From contig CAMAPO010000001.1 in NCBI GenBank assembly GCA_945860245.1, forward strand, positions 144,434 through 208,433: DNA of 64,000 bases, in the 5' to 3' direction. The position numbers and the translations under genes were made by a program. This stretch comes from Bifidobacterium breve (GTDB lineage: Bacteria > Actinomycetota > Actinomycetes > Nanopelagicales > Nanopelagicaceae). The notes under the pieces are model-generated. The model was not told the DNA's origin. It saw nothing but the letters and a program-made list of their open reading frames with translations, and searched no databases. Shown here piece after piece: positions 51,609 to 63,897 of the stretch; positions within the stretch are counted from its first letter, which is position 1; every line of letters begins with the position of its first letter.

Positions 51609-51974
51609 TTATTGGGCGATATCTCTACGCAAGGATTTAGCTGCTCCGAGGTAGATGTGCGAGATTTCAGCCTTACTCAGGCTCGTTTCGACGTGCGCCA
51701 TCACCCTAATAGTCCGTTCTAAGGCCCCCGGCACATCGATTTCGACGCCACAGATCAACGGGACATCGCTAAAACCGAGTTCACGGGCCGAGCCTGCCGG
51801 AAAGGCTGCATTTAAATCTGGACTTACAGTGAAGATCACCGAGATGACTTCGTTCCATGAGAGCTGGTTAGCGCTTAACATTTCGAGCAGAAGCTCCTTG
51901 GTGGCATCCCCAATTGCATCAACGGTGTTGGCCGCTGCTTGTGTCGCTCCACGGATCGCTCTAACGCTAGACAT
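51609..51974 (-). CDS. aroH: Chorismate mutase, AroH type
   Basis: 121 residues of the trimeric AroH fold, as in Bacillus, and not the all-helical AroQ fold. Active-site residues are seen in RAIRGAT (Arg), VIFTVSPDLNAAFPA and HIYLGAAKSLRRD, where the usual HVYLxGA reads HIYLGAA. It turns chorismate into prephenate for tyrosine and phenylalanine. A leaderless promoter precedes the ATG; aroH, tyrA, cmk-der and pgsA are likely one operon. Confidence 0.94.
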   Translation of the reverse strand: MSSVRAIRGATQAAANTVDAIGDATKELLLEMLSANQLSWNEVISVIFTVSPDLNAAFPAGSARELGFSDVPLICGVEIDVPGALERTIRVMAHVETSLSKAEISHIYLGAAKSLRRDIAQ

Positions 51975-51980
51975 TGGTAA

Positions 51981-51986
51981 ATCGTA
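51981..51986 (-). promoter_or_regulatory. -10 element TACGAT of a leaderless promoter for aroH-tyrA-cmk/der
   Basis: On the minus strand TACGAT ends 6 bases before the aroH ATG (51974-51972). The ATCGATAAA motif cluster lies about 130-230 bases further upstream. Confidence 0.55.
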
Positions 51987-52118
51987 CTCCCTACCTCAAG
52001 ATCTATGCGGTATTTATATCAATACAAATAATTTTACCGTTAAATTTATAAAACCATTTTAACTCCCACCCGATTTAGACCTTCCTGGATACTTCGCTCT
52101 AGCACCTTTTAATCAAAT

Positions 52119-52216
52119 ATCGATAAATTAATACAAATCGATAAAATACGCATAATAAAACCTAGAATTATCGATAAATAGTTATAAATGAAGGAGATCG
52201 AGATATTATCGATAAA
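52119..52216. repeat. Four ATCGATAAA motifs in an AT-rich intergenic region
   Basis: The longest non-coding gap in the window (51975-52254, 280 bases) is far richer in A+T than its surroundings. It contains ATCGATAAA at 52119-52127, 52137-52145, 52170-52178 and 52208-52216, all in one orientation; the last two extend to the palindrome TTATCGATAA. The gap lies between the 3' end of rluB and the aroH promoter. It could be an operator array, a segregation site or a nucleoid-protein site. No gene or RNA is recognised in it. Confidence 0.6.
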
Positions 52217-52254
52217 AGGTTTTAACGACTTATCTATGCAATATAGATTAAACG

Positions 52255-52983
52255 TTATAAATTTAAAGCTTTTTGTAGGTTTAGCAGTTCACCGCTATTT
52301 AGATCACGCCATCTTCCTTCGGTGGTATCACCGAGTGAGATAGGGCCAAATTTAGTTCGGATAAGCCGAAGCACACGGACATCAACAGCCTCCATCAAAC
52401 GACGGATAATGTGGTACCGGCCTTCGTGGATGCTGACTTCGATCCATTGCGGCGAGAGCTGCTTAAAGGTTAAAACTCGACCCATGCCATCTTCGAGTTC
52501 TATCCCCTTTAAAAGGACCTTATCCACTCCGGTTGGAAGGTTTCCATCAAACTCGATTATGTAGGTCTTTTCGAGTCCAAAGGAGGGATGGGTAGCTCTG
52601 AAGGTCAGATCGCCATCATTAGTTAGCAGGATTAACCCCTCTGAATCCTTATCCAATCGTCCGACGTGGAAAAGACGCTCAGTCCTAAGGTCGATAAAGT
52701 CCGATAACGATGGACGACCTTCTGGGTCGAACATCGTAGACAAAACACCTTTAGGTTTATGAAGTGCAAGATAAGTCTTAGTCAAAGAACGCTTAATTGT
52801 CTCACCATCCACAGAGACTTTTACCAAATCTGGGTCATATTTTGCCCCAAGCCCCGTGACGATAAATCCATCTACGCTCACTCGACCATCAATAATTAAC
52901 TCGTCGGCTCCGCGGCGGCTGGTGATTCCAGCGTCGGCGATGATCTTATTTAGGCGCATCTCAGGCATTTTTTGGCTATCCAT
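52255..52983 (-). CDS. rluB: 23S rRNA pseudouridine synthase, RsuA/RluB family
   Basis: 242 residues: an S4 RNA-binding domain (about 8-65, MRLNKIIADAGITSRRGADELI) and a pseudouridine synthase domain with catalytic Asp in HVGRLDKDSEGLILLTND. The stretch GRYHIIRRLMEAVDVRVLRL is typical of RluB/RluE. It probably modifies helix 89 of 23S rRNA. The first ATG is used here; ATGs at codons 6 and 9 are possible. The order rluB-cmk/der and scpA-scpB-rluB is conserved in actinobacteria. Confidence 0.92.
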   Translation of the reverse strand: MDSQKMPEMRLNKIIADAGITSRRGADELIIDGRVSVDGFIVTGLGAKYDPDLVKVSVDGETIKRSLTKTYLALHKPKGVLSTMFDPEGRPSLSDFIDLRTERLFHVGRLDKDSEGLILLTNDGDLTFRATHPSFGLEKTYIIEFDGNLPTGVDKVLLKGIELEDGMGRVLTFKQLSPQWIEVSIHEGRYHIIRRLMEAVDVRVLRLIRTKFGPISLGDTTEGRWRDLNSGELLNLQKALNL

Positions 52984-53074
52984 TCTCGACAGTCGCAGCT
53001 CGCCTCCCCCATCTGGGATCGGCGCGCTTGAAGTTACGAGTCTACGCTAGAGATTGAGCGTCTCCAAATGGCGG

Positions 53075-53626
53075 CTAATCAGTAAGAGATTCAAGAACCT
53101 CATCGAGACGATCCAGATCAGGCAGGTAAGGCGCCAACGCCGGCAAATCATCGAGTGAGTTAAGACCTAGGCGCTCCAGGAAGTAGCTAGTGGTCTTGTA
53201 AAGGATCGCACCTGTCTCCGGCTCCACGCCGTACTCTTCGACCAGACCGCGAGTGACCAAGGTTTTCATCACCGCCTCCACATTTACGCCACGGATAGCC
53301 GAAACGCGGGCACGTGAGACCGGTTGGCGGTAGGCGATCACCGCTAGGGTCTCAAGGGCGGCCTGTGTTAACCGATTCTGTTGGCCATCTAGGACAAACT
53401 TTTCAACGACCGCTGAACAGTCAGGGTTGCTGTAGAAGCGCCAGCCGCCATTTATCGCCTTGAGGCAGAAACCACGGCCATCGTATGAACCTGTCAGATT
53501 GGCGAGTGAGGACGCCACCTCATCTACGGTAACGCCCAGGACTGATGCCAAGGTGAGCTCAGTGACCGGCTCATCAACGACCATCAGGATCGCTTCGATA
53601 GAACGTTCAACTTCGGGATTAGACAT
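53075..53626 (-). CDS. scpB: Segregation and condensation protein ScpB
   Basis: 183 residues with two winged-helix domains. IEAILMVVDEPVTELTLASVLG begins the first, QAALETLAVIAYRQPVSRARVSAIRGVNVEAVMKTLVTRGLVEE is the strongly conserved core, and FLERLGLNSLDDLPAL is a typical end. It forms the kleisin complex with ScpA and SMC for chromosome condensation. It overlaps scpA by 8 bases. Confidence 0.95.
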   Translation of the reverse strand: MSNPEVERSIEAILMVVDEPVTELTLASVLGVTVDEVASSLANLTGSYDGRGFCLKAINGGWRFYSNPDCSAVVEKFVLDGQQNRLTQAALETLAVIAYRQPVSRARVSAIRGVNVEAVMKTLVTRGLVEEYGVEPETGAILYKTTSYFLERLGLNSLDDLPALAPYLPDLDRLDEVLESLTD

Positions 53627-54506
53627 TTTCGCCCTCTTCTGTCGGAATTACTGGGATATCAAATTCATCTGTCACTTCAATTTCGCCAGAGTCTGAGCCG
53701 GTCCAACTGATCTGGAGCTCACCGAGCGCCACAACCTGATCAAAGCGGAGAACTCCTTGACGGTATAGATCAAGGAGGGCTAAGAAACGAGCCACTACAA
53801 CAGGGGTTGAATCAGCATCGGAGATAAGATTGCGGAAAGAGATAGTTCGTCCAGCCCTAAGCGCTTCAACGACTCGCTTTGACTCCTCAGCCACGCTCAC
53901 TAGGCTCGAATGAAGGTGTTGCAACGCCACAACCGGGGCGACCTTCGGGGTCAGGCAACGCTCGGCGATCGCCGAAAAGCGCGCTGGGCCCACTCCGATC
54001 AAAACCTCCGGCAACAACGCTGAAAGGGCGGGATCAAGGGCAACCACGCGCGCAAATGATTTATCAGCAGCCTCAATCTGTAGGGCAAAGGCTGCAGCGA
54101 TCTCCTTAAAGGCGCGATATTGGAGCAGCCTTGCGAAGAGGATGTCACGCGCTTCCAGCAGTGCAAGGTCTTCTTCATCCTCAACCTCACCGCTAGGCAG
54201 CAAGCGCGCCGCCTTGAGATCAAGGAGGGTGGCTGCGATTACTAAAAATTCAGTGGCTTGATCAAGACGCCAGCCTTCACCGGAGAGTTCGAGCGCTCTA
54301 ATAAAGGCGATGAACTCATCGGTGACCATACTGAGGGAGACCTCGGTGATATCCATTTTATGGCGAGCGATGAGCTGCAGCAGAAGGTCAAATGGGCCAT
54401 CGAAGTTATCGAGGTGAACGCTAAAGCCAGCACCGATCTCTACATCGCCGGTTCTTGAGGTAGGGGCAGCGCCGACTGCGATCGCGCCTTCTGACTCAAT
54501 ATCCAC
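53619..54506 (-). CDS. scpA: Segregation and condensation protein ScpA
   Basis: 295-residue kleisin. FSVHLDNFDGPFDLLLQLIARHKMDITEVSLSMVTDEFIAFI and ATEFLVIAATLLDLKAARLLP are family hallmarks that contact SMC. The C-terminal winged helix lies at about 225-270. The start is a GTG with a leaderless promoter, divergent from parA. The first 25 residues before FSVHLDN are acidic and variable. Confidence 0.95.
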   Translation of the reverse strand: MDIESEGAIAVGAAPTSRTGDVEIGAGFSVHLDNFDGPFDLLLQLIARHKMDITEVSLSMVTDEFIAFIRALELSGEGWRLDQATEFLVIAATLLDLKAARLLPSGEVEDEEDLALLEARDILFARLLQYRAFKEIAAAFALQIEAADKSFARVVALDPALSALLPEVLIGVGPARFSAIAERCLTPKVAPVVALQHLHSSLVSVAEESKRVVEALRAGRTISFRNLISDADSTPVVVARFLALLDLYRQGVLRFDQVVALGELQISWTGSDSGEIEVTDEFDIPVIPTEEGENV

Positions 54507-54512
54507 CTGCGA

Positions 54513-54518
54513 ACCTTA
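54513..54518 (-). promoter_or_regulatory. -10 element TAAGGT of a leaderless promoter for scpA-scpB
   Basis: On the minus strand TAAGGT ends 6 bases before the scpA GTG (54506-54504). The divergent parA start lies 66 bases away. Confidence 0.6.
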
Positions 54519-54583
54519 CTTCTTTACTTGCTCAAAACTGCGCACGGAGCGTAGAGTCGCGCCAACAGAAAGAGGTTTCTCGC

Positions 54584-55468
54584 TTGAACGCTAAATCGAC
54601 ATTTGATGATGATGTGGCAACTACCGCCACCCTCCTTGGGCGAGAACCAAAGAATTTTCGAATTCCACCCGCACCAGTTGCGGGTCTTGATGCAAAAGTT
54701 ATCTCTATCTTTAATCAAAAAGGTGGAGTTGGTAAGACAACAACAACAATTAACCTAGGCGCTGCAATCGCCGAACTTGGTCGTCGCGTTCTCTTAGTGG
54801 ACTTCGATCCACAAGGCGGTTTATCTCTTGGTTTAGGCGTTAACGCTCACGCGCTGCCACTTGAAAATACCGTTTACTACGCCCTGATGACACCTGATTC
54901 CAATATCGATGAGATTGTGCTGAAATCTTCTGTTGCTAATCTTGATTTCTTACCTGCTAATCGCGATCTCGGAACTGCAGAGACAACTCTTGGCGCTGAA
55001 ATTGGTGGTCAGCAGTACCTAAAGCGCGCTCTTGCCCGCTTAAAGGATCGCTATGACGTGATCTTGATCGATTGCCAGCCAACTATGGGACAGCTGACAA
55101 TTAACGCACTGGTTGCATCTAGCGAAGTTATTGTTCCGCTGCAATGCGAATACTTCGCACTTCACGGTTTTATTGAATTGAAAGGCAACATCGAAAAAGT
55201 CAAAAACTTCCTGAATCCAGATCTTAATCTAATTGGAATTTTAGCGACTATGTATGAGAAGAAGACTGTTCATAATCGTGAGGTATTGACAGCAATTGTG
55301 GAAAAATATCCTGAAGATGTATTTGAAACTATTATTGCAAAAACGATTCGCTTCTCGGAGACAACAGTTGCCGGCGAACCAATCACGAGTTATGCATCAT
55401 CATCAAGTGGGGCTGCTTCATATCGCAGGCTTGCCCGCGAATTAATTGCCAGAGGAGGCGCACGATGA
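54584..55468 (+). CDS. ParA/Soj-type chromosome-partitioning ATPase
   Basis: 294 residues. The deviant Walker A KGGVGKTT (46-53) with signature Lys46, LLVDFDPQGGLSLGLG, and VILIDCQPTMGQLT place it in the ParA family. The first 35 residues are an extension rich in Asp/Thr and Pro. In mycobacteria the matching gene (Rv1708) lies next to scpA and is distinct from the main parA near oriC. The start is a TTG at 54584 with AGAGG 8 bases upstream. It overlaps a small ribbon-helix-helix gene as ATGA. No ParB is in the window. Confidence 0.9.
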   Translation: MNAKSTFDDDVATTATLLGREPKNFRIPPAPVAGLDAKVISIFNQKGGVGKTTTTINLGAAIAELGRRVLLVDFDPQGGLSLGLGVNAHALPLENTVYYALMTPDSNIDEIVLKSSVANLDFLPANRDLGTAETTLGAEIGGQQYLKRALARLKDRYDVILIDCQPTMGQLTINALVASSEVIVPLQCEYFALHGFIELKGNIEKVKNFLNPDLNLIGILATMYEKKTVHNREVLTAIVEKYPEDVFETIIAKTIRFSETTVAGEPITSYASSSSGAASYRRLARELIARGGAR

Positions 55469-55868
55469 CCCGTAGAGCCAGTTTGCCAGGAGCCGATGAG
55501 TTATTTCGCGCCAATACCCCAGCACTTAGCGCAGTTCGCCAAGTAGTTGAAGAAGCACCAGACGTATCTAAATCTCTGGGTGTTACTGCAACACCAAAGA
55601 GCAAGAAGGGTGTTCGCTCAACTCCACGTCGCCGCGTTACAACCGTTGATCGCTCACCGTCAGGTCGTGAACGACACGACGAGAAAATTACTGTTTACCT
55701 CTCCCCCGATGAGCTGTTTGATTTAGATCAAGCGCGTTTAACTCTTCGTGGTGACCTCGGTTTAGCAGTTGATCGTGGTCGTATCGTGCGCGAATCTATT
55801 GCTGTGATAGTCGCCGATTTAGAAGCAAAAGGTGATCAAAGTATTTTGGCTCGTCGTCTACGCGGAGT

Positions 55869-55872
<4 letters not shown>
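55465..55872 (+). CDS. Small ribbon-helix-helix-like protein coupled to ParA
   Basis: 135 residues, no named family recognised. Residues 1-68 look disordered, basic and Ser/Pro-rich (TPKSKKGVRSTPRRRVTTVD). Residues 70-130 fit a ribbon-helix-helix DNA-binding fold: strand KITVYLS, helix PDELFDLDQARLTLRGD, helix RGRIVRESIAVIVADLEAKG. It is translated from an ATGA overlap with the ParA gene. Plasmid ParA proteins of the ParF/Delta type use such small RHH partners in place of ParB, so a centromere-binding or autoregulatory role is plausible; this is inference. It converges with xerD, overlapping by 4 bases. Confidence 0.75.
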
Positions 55873-60188
<4,316 letters not shown>

Positions 60189-60196
<8 letters not shown>

Positions 60197-61043
60197 CACG
60201 CCAGCCTTCAATGGGAAGTTTAAATTTTGCAACAAGTCGATCAGTAAATAGCGTCGGCTTAATGTGCGCAAGTTTTATTACTGATGCATCCTTTGTGATA
60301 TGAACTTGATCTCCAGCTTTTAACGCAAATTTACGCAAGGAATCACCGGATAAAAGCGCACCAGTTGACTCGATTTCAACAACGATTTCAGAAGTCGGTG
60401 AGACCACCATTGGACGAGCAAAGAGCGCGTGCGCCGAAATCGGCAGAAGAACCAACGCATCAATCTCAGGCCAGAGAACTGGGCCGCCAGCGCTAAATGC
60501 ATATGCGGTTGAACCAGTTGGTGTCGAACAAATCAAGCCATCACAACCCCAGCGTGAGAGTGGGCGATTATCAATTTGCACAAAGAGTTCAACCATTGTG
60601 GTGCCATCGCGTTCGACCGTGACTTCATTTAGCGCCCAGCCTGCAGAAATAACTTCGCCTTCACGCACGACTGAATATTTGAGAACCATTCGATTTTCGG
60701 TAACGAATCCTTTGGCAACGATACTTGCTGCGATCTCAACGAGAGAAAGTTTTTCCACCTCGGCTAGAAACCCTACGTGTCCTAAATTAATTCCTAAGAT
60801 CGGAATATTTTGCCCACGAGCAATTTCTGCACCTCGCAAAATAGTTCCATCTCCTCCAAGTACGACAACGACTTCTGCCGTTGCCAGAGAGTCCAAATTC
60901 ACCTGCGATATTCCTAAGATGCTTACCTCGGAAGGCGTTGAGAGAGTGAAACCCTCTTTTAGTAAAATCTGCGAGATATCTCGTGCCGCACTTAGCGCTG
61001 CAGTGCGAGATGGATTGATTACAAATATTGCATGGCGTGACAT
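60189..61043 (-). CDS. nadK: NAD kinase
   Basis: 284 residues; phosphorylates NAD to NADP. VVVLGGDGTILRGAEIARG holds the GGDG motif, NLGHVGFLAEVE and CDGLICSTPTGSTAYAFSAGGP the NAD site with the conserved GSTAY, and PISAHALFARPMVVSPTSEI follows. The ATG shares one base with the tlyA stop and the end overlaps recN, giving a tightly coupled tlyA-nadK-recN unit. Confidence 0.96.
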
Positions 61044-61831
61044 TAGGCAGGGCCCATCGCAATCGCTCTATCAACTGATGCTTCATCGATCGCAGGTGCG
61101 CCGCGACGTAGCCATAAGAAATACTCAACGTTTCCGGCAGGGCCTGGAAGTGGTGATGCCGCGATACCCATTGCGCCGAGACCAACATCGTAAGCAGATT
61201 CAGCGACATCTAAAACTGCCGCGCGACGTAACGCTGGGTCACGAACGACCCCACCTGCGCCAAGTTTCTCGCGGCCTACCTCAAATTGTGGCTTCACCAT
61301 CAGAACAAAGTCGGCGTCTGGCTTTGATACTGCAGCTAGCGCCGGAAGAACTAGCGAAAGTGAGATAAAAGAGAGATCTGCCACAACGAGATCGATCTCT
61401 TCACCGACCATATCGCCAGTTAAATGGCGAATATTTGTGCGATCTAATATTTTTACGCGTGGGTCTTGTCGCAGTTCCCAAGCCAGTTGTCCATAGCCAA
61501 CATCAACTGCAACAACTAACTTGGCTTCGCGACGGAGCAATACATCGGTAAAACCACCAGTTGAGGCACCGGCATCTAAACAGTTGCGCCCTGCTACTTG
61601 TACATCTTTAAAGACATCCAACGCACCTACCAATTTATGACCGCCACGCGAAACGAAGTCATCACGATCACCTTGCAAGGTAATAGATGTTTCTGCGTCA
61701 ACTTGAGTTGCCGGTTTGGTTGCCGGAATTCCAGAGACTAAGACAGAGCGAGATTCAATTAGATCGGCAGCGTGTTCACGTGATCGCGCTAACTCTCGGC
61801 GCACCAACTCTGCATCTAATCTCGTCTTCAT
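61043..61831 (-). CDS. tlyA: rRNA 2'-O-methyltransferase TlyA
   Basis: 262 residues: an N-terminal S4 RNA-binding domain (1-60, TRLDAELVRRELARSREHAADLI) and an FtsJ-like methyltransferase (about 78-255; DFVSRGGHKLVGAL, CLDAGASTGGFTDVLLRR, DLVVADLSFISL, MVKPQFE). In mycobacteria TlyA methylates C1409 of 16S rRNA and C1920 of 23S rRNA and makes the ribosome sensitive to capreomycin. It has a predicted leaderless promoter. Confidence 0.94.
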   Translation of the reverse strand: MKTRLDAELVRRELARSREHAADLIESRSVLVSGIPATKPATQVDAETSITLQGDRDDFVSRGGHKLVGALDVFKDVQVAGRNCLDAGASTGGFTDVLLRREAKLVVAVDVGYGQLAWELRQDPRVKILDRTNIRHLTGDMVGEEIDLVVADLSFISLSLVLPALAAVSKPDADFVLMVKPQFEVGREKLGAGGVVRDPALRRAAVLDVAESAYDVGLGAMGIAASPLPGPAGNVEYFLWLRRGAPAIDEASVDRAIAMGPA

Positions 61832-61837
61832 ATCATC

Positions 61838-61843
61838 AACCTA
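61838..61843 (-). promoter_or_regulatory. -10 element TAGGTT of a leaderless promoter for tlyA-nadK-recN
   Basis: On the minus strand TAGGTT ends 6 bases before the tlyA ATG (61831-61829). Confidence 0.55.
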
Positions 61844-61854
61844 TTACTAACTTT

Positions 61855-62043
61855 TTAGAGACCGTCGATAGTATTTAAAGCCTCTTGCAATTTTCCATGT
61901 AGGGCTTCAAAGCGCGCGGCATGTTCGGTGAGATCGGCGTGATCAATCTCGTTTAATTCAATCTTCACCTCTTCGACAAGGTTGACTTCAGAGTTGACTT
62001 CAGAGTTAACTGCGCCGCCCTCGCTGATGTTGAAATCGCTCAT
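61855..62043 (-). CDS. Small acidic protein of unknown function
   Basis: 62 residues, acidic. The C-terminal half (HADLTEHAARFEALHGKL then QEALNTIDGL) looks like one amphipathic helix and resembles small proteins found upstream of tlyA in other actinobacteria, judged from memory. The N-terminal half is low-complexity and contains VNSEVNSEVN from a 12-base duplication. It starts in an ATGA overlap with the Lys-rich protein gene. Function not known. Confidence 0.7.
   Translation of the reverse strand: MSDFNISEGGAVNSEVNSEVNLVEEVKIELNEIDHADLTEHAARFEALHGKLQEALNTIDGL
61981..62010. repeat. 12-base tandem duplication inside the small acidic protein gene
   Basis: Two perfect copies of gttgacttcaga (61981-61992 and 61993-62004) are followed by a partial third copy (gttaac). 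The unit is in frame and gives VNSE repeats on the minus strand, probably by slippage. Confidence 0.85.
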
Positions 62044-62390
62044 TTCTTAGCCGCTTTCTTAGCGCTCTTCTTAGCCGTTACCTTCGAAGATTTTTTTATT
62101 GGAGCTTTCTTGGCTGGAGATTTTTTAGCAGCGGTCTTCTTAGCTGGAGCTTTCCCGTCAAGCACGGCGACCTGCGCGGCTAAGCGATCAAACTCTTCAC
62201 GTTTGATGAAACCCATCTTCGCGACGCTCGCTTCGACCTCTTCATGGATCTTCGCTTTCAAAGTTTCCGCACTTTCACGCGCCCAAGAATTAACTGCAGC
62301 AGCAACTTCTGCTGGCGTCCGTTCCCCCTCGGTAACTTTGCTGATGTAGGTGCGTAGCGTTGAGAAGATATCGTTCGATGCTTTTGACAT
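62040..62390 (-). CDS. Phasin/UbiK-like helical protein with a histone-like Lys/Ala tail
   Basis: 116 residues. Residues 1-75 are helical; ESAETLKAKIHEEVEASVAKMGFIKREEFDRLAAQVAVLDGK ends like the BMFP/UbiK coiled coil. Residues 78-116 are almost only Lys, Ala, Pro, Ser and Thr in PAKK/AAKK/SAKK repeats, like histone H1 or bacterial histone-like tails. A role in binding DNA, RNA or polyphosphate is possible but not shown. It has a leaderless -10 element, and its stop overlaps the small acidic protein start, so a basic and an acidic protein are made together. Confidence 0.78.
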   Translation of the reverse strand: MSKASNDIFSTLRTYISKVTEGERTPAEVAAAVNSWARESAETLKAKIHEEVEASVAKMGFIKREEFDRLAAQVAVLDGKAPAKKTAAKKSPAKKAPIKKSSKVTAKKSAKKAAKK

Positions 62391-62396
62391 GGAGTT

Positions 62397-62402
62397 AGCC
62401 TA
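62397..62402 (-). promoter_or_regulatory. -10 element TAGGCT of a leaderless promoter for the Lys-rich protein gene
   Basis: On the minus strand TAGGCT ends 6 bases before the ATG (62390-62388). Confidence 0.55.
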
Positions 62403-62433
62403 TCCAAAAAGTAGAAAGGCCTCCCTTCCTGCC

Positions 62434-62787
62434 CTACAGGCGGGAAATTTCGGCAGCCTCGATCTGCCAGCGCGAGGCTAGACCGGCAGGGCTCTGCCAA
62501 AACCGACGGTGAACCGAGCCGCTGACTTCGATCCACTCATCGCTCTTCAGGGAGAGCGCGGTTTTGCGAGTTTTCCCGCTCCAGGCGGCGATATCTAAGG
62601 TGTCGACACCATCTCGATCTATCCGAGAAACAATTAGCCGAAACTCCACGACCTTATCGCCGCTAGGTAACTCCTTAACTGTTGCTGGCGCAGATACTCG
62701 CCCACGGAGCAGTAAATCATTTAGCGAGAGATCGATCTTCTCTTCGACCGATTCTTTAGATTTTGTATTAACGCTCTTTGCGACCAT
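62434..62787 (-). CDS. Single-strand DNA-binding-like OB-fold protein
   Basis: 117 residues. NDLLLRGRVSAPATVKELPSGDKVVEFRLIVSR and DIAAWSGKTRKTALSLKSDEWIEVSGSVHRRFW follow the OB-fold pattern of SSB (strands 1-2, then the loop and strand 4). It lacks the long Gly/Pro-rich linker and acidic DDDIPF tip that SSB uses to recruit partners, so it is probably a paralogue and not the main replication SSB. GGGAG lies 5 bases before the ATG. A small SSB-like gene near tlyA is seen in other actinobacteria. Confidence 0.82.
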   Translation of the reverse strand: MVAKSVNTKSKESVEEKIDLSLNDLLLRGRVSAPATVKELPSGDKVVEFRLIVSRIDRDGVDTLDIAAWSGKTRKTALSLKSDEWIEVSGSVHRRFWQSPAGLASRWQIEAAEISRL

Positions 62788-62892
62788 AACTTCTCCCTTG
62801 TTTTAGCAGCAACGCGCAGCTGCATCTATGAAGGAGATTTTTACAACCTAGTCTGACAATCTAAGGCAGCGAAAAAGCGTTCTGTGGAAAAA

Positions 62893-63762
62893 TTATGCCC
62901 GCTCTGCGGCATCCGTTACTTCATCGTGGTCGATCGCCGCGCATTTACCAAACCATTCACGCGCTTCATCTTTGCGGCCAGCGAAAAAGAGAGCATCGGC
63001 ATATGCATAACGCAGACGCACCGCCCACTCTTCATTCTCACTCTTCAACTCTTTACAGGTCAAGGTAATAACCGCAGCATCGAGTTCGCCTAAATCACGA
63101 CGGGCACCAGATGCAACAATTCGCATCTCAATTTCCTCTGGCTTGGCAAGTCGTTTGACTTCACCAGAACCAGCCAAATTCAGGGCTTTTAGCGGGCGTT
63201 GCAGACCACGTTCGCAATCTGCCATCACCGGCCACATTGAAACATCTCCAGAAATTCTATGAGCGGCTCGTAACTCTTTTAACGCGATCTCGTAATGTCC
63301 GGCGCGATAAGCGGCATAACCAGCGCTTTCGCGAACAACAGCGAGGCGACCTGCATGATGGGCTGCAGCCAAGCCATGTTTATGTGCCAACTCTGGATCA
63401 GAGTCCATATGAATATTGATACAGACTAAATGGCGCGCCACAACTTTTGCATTCTCTGCCGACAAACTCAGTAGCTCTGCGCGAACACTTTTCTCTAACT
63501 CTTCGCCGGTAACATCATCTGGAATATCTGGTTCAAAGATCCGTGGACGGATACGGGACTGATCACGATCTTGTGGCGTTGCACGAAACCCCCGTGGATC
63601 GCTGACTTCACGACCTGTGCTGACGTTGCGAGTAACGCCGCGGCGATCACTTGATCCGCCTCTAGCTGGTAAATCTTCACGACGACGATCTTTATTTGGA
63701 CCAGAAGAAGGACGTGATGGCTTGCCACTTGCCGAATTTCTCGGTGGCTTACGATCATCCAT
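62893..63762 (-). CDS. TPR-like protein with disordered basic N terminus
   Basis: 289 residues from the ATG at 63762, which has GAGGAG 6 bases upstream. Residues 1-75 are disordered and rich in Arg, Ser, Pro and Gly (RKPPRNSASGKPSRPSSG). Residues about 85-285 are helical with tetratricopeptide-like repeats (GLAAAHHAGRLAVVRESAGYAAYRAGHYEIALKELRAAHRI; ALFFAGRKDEAREWFGKCAAID). Such a protein is conserved in this neighbourhood of actinobacterial genomes; its function is unknown. The long basic tail suggests contact with RNA or ribosomes, which is only a guess. It lies next to the rRNA operon end. Confidence 0.82.
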   Translation of the reverse strand: MDDRKPPRNSASGKPSRPSSGPNKDRRREDLPARGGSSDRRGVTRNVSTGREVSDPRGFRATPQDRDQSRIRPRIFEPDIPDDVTGEELEKSVRAELLSLSAENAKVVARHLVCINIHMDSDPELAHKHGLAAAHHAGRLAVVRESAGYAAYRAGHYEIALKELRAAHRISGDVSMWPVMADCERGLQRPLKALNLAGSGEVKRLAKPEEIEMRIVASGARRDLGELDAAVITLTCKELKSENEEWAVRLRYAYADALFFAGRKDEAREWFGKCAAIDHDEVTDAAERA

Positions 63763-63856
63763 TTCCAACTCCTCAATTTAGATTTAAATTAAAAATTATT
63801 TGTCGTGCTTATGAAAAACAATTGTACGTTGTGGAGAAATAAACCAGACCCAAATA

Positions 63857-63888
63857 AAAAAGGGGCACTCGTGAAAGTGCCCCTTTTT
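63857..63888 (-). terminator. Rho-independent terminator of the rRNA operon
   Basis: A perfect 13-bp stem (63857-63869 with 63876-63888, core GGGGCACT/AGTGCCCC) with a 6-base loop; in the minus direction it ends in a run of T. It starts about 10 bases after the 5S rRNA 3' end. The 88 bases up to the TPR gene start (63763-63856) are AT-rich and should hold that gene's promoter; no convincing -35/-10 pair is seen. Confidence 0.9.
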
Positions 63889-63897
63889 ATAAAAGAA

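Noticed and set aside
51975..52254. Replication origin in the AT-rich gap
   Set aside because: No TTATCCACA-type DnaA boxes are present, and dnaA, dnaN or parB are not nearby; the repeated motif is ATCGATAAA.
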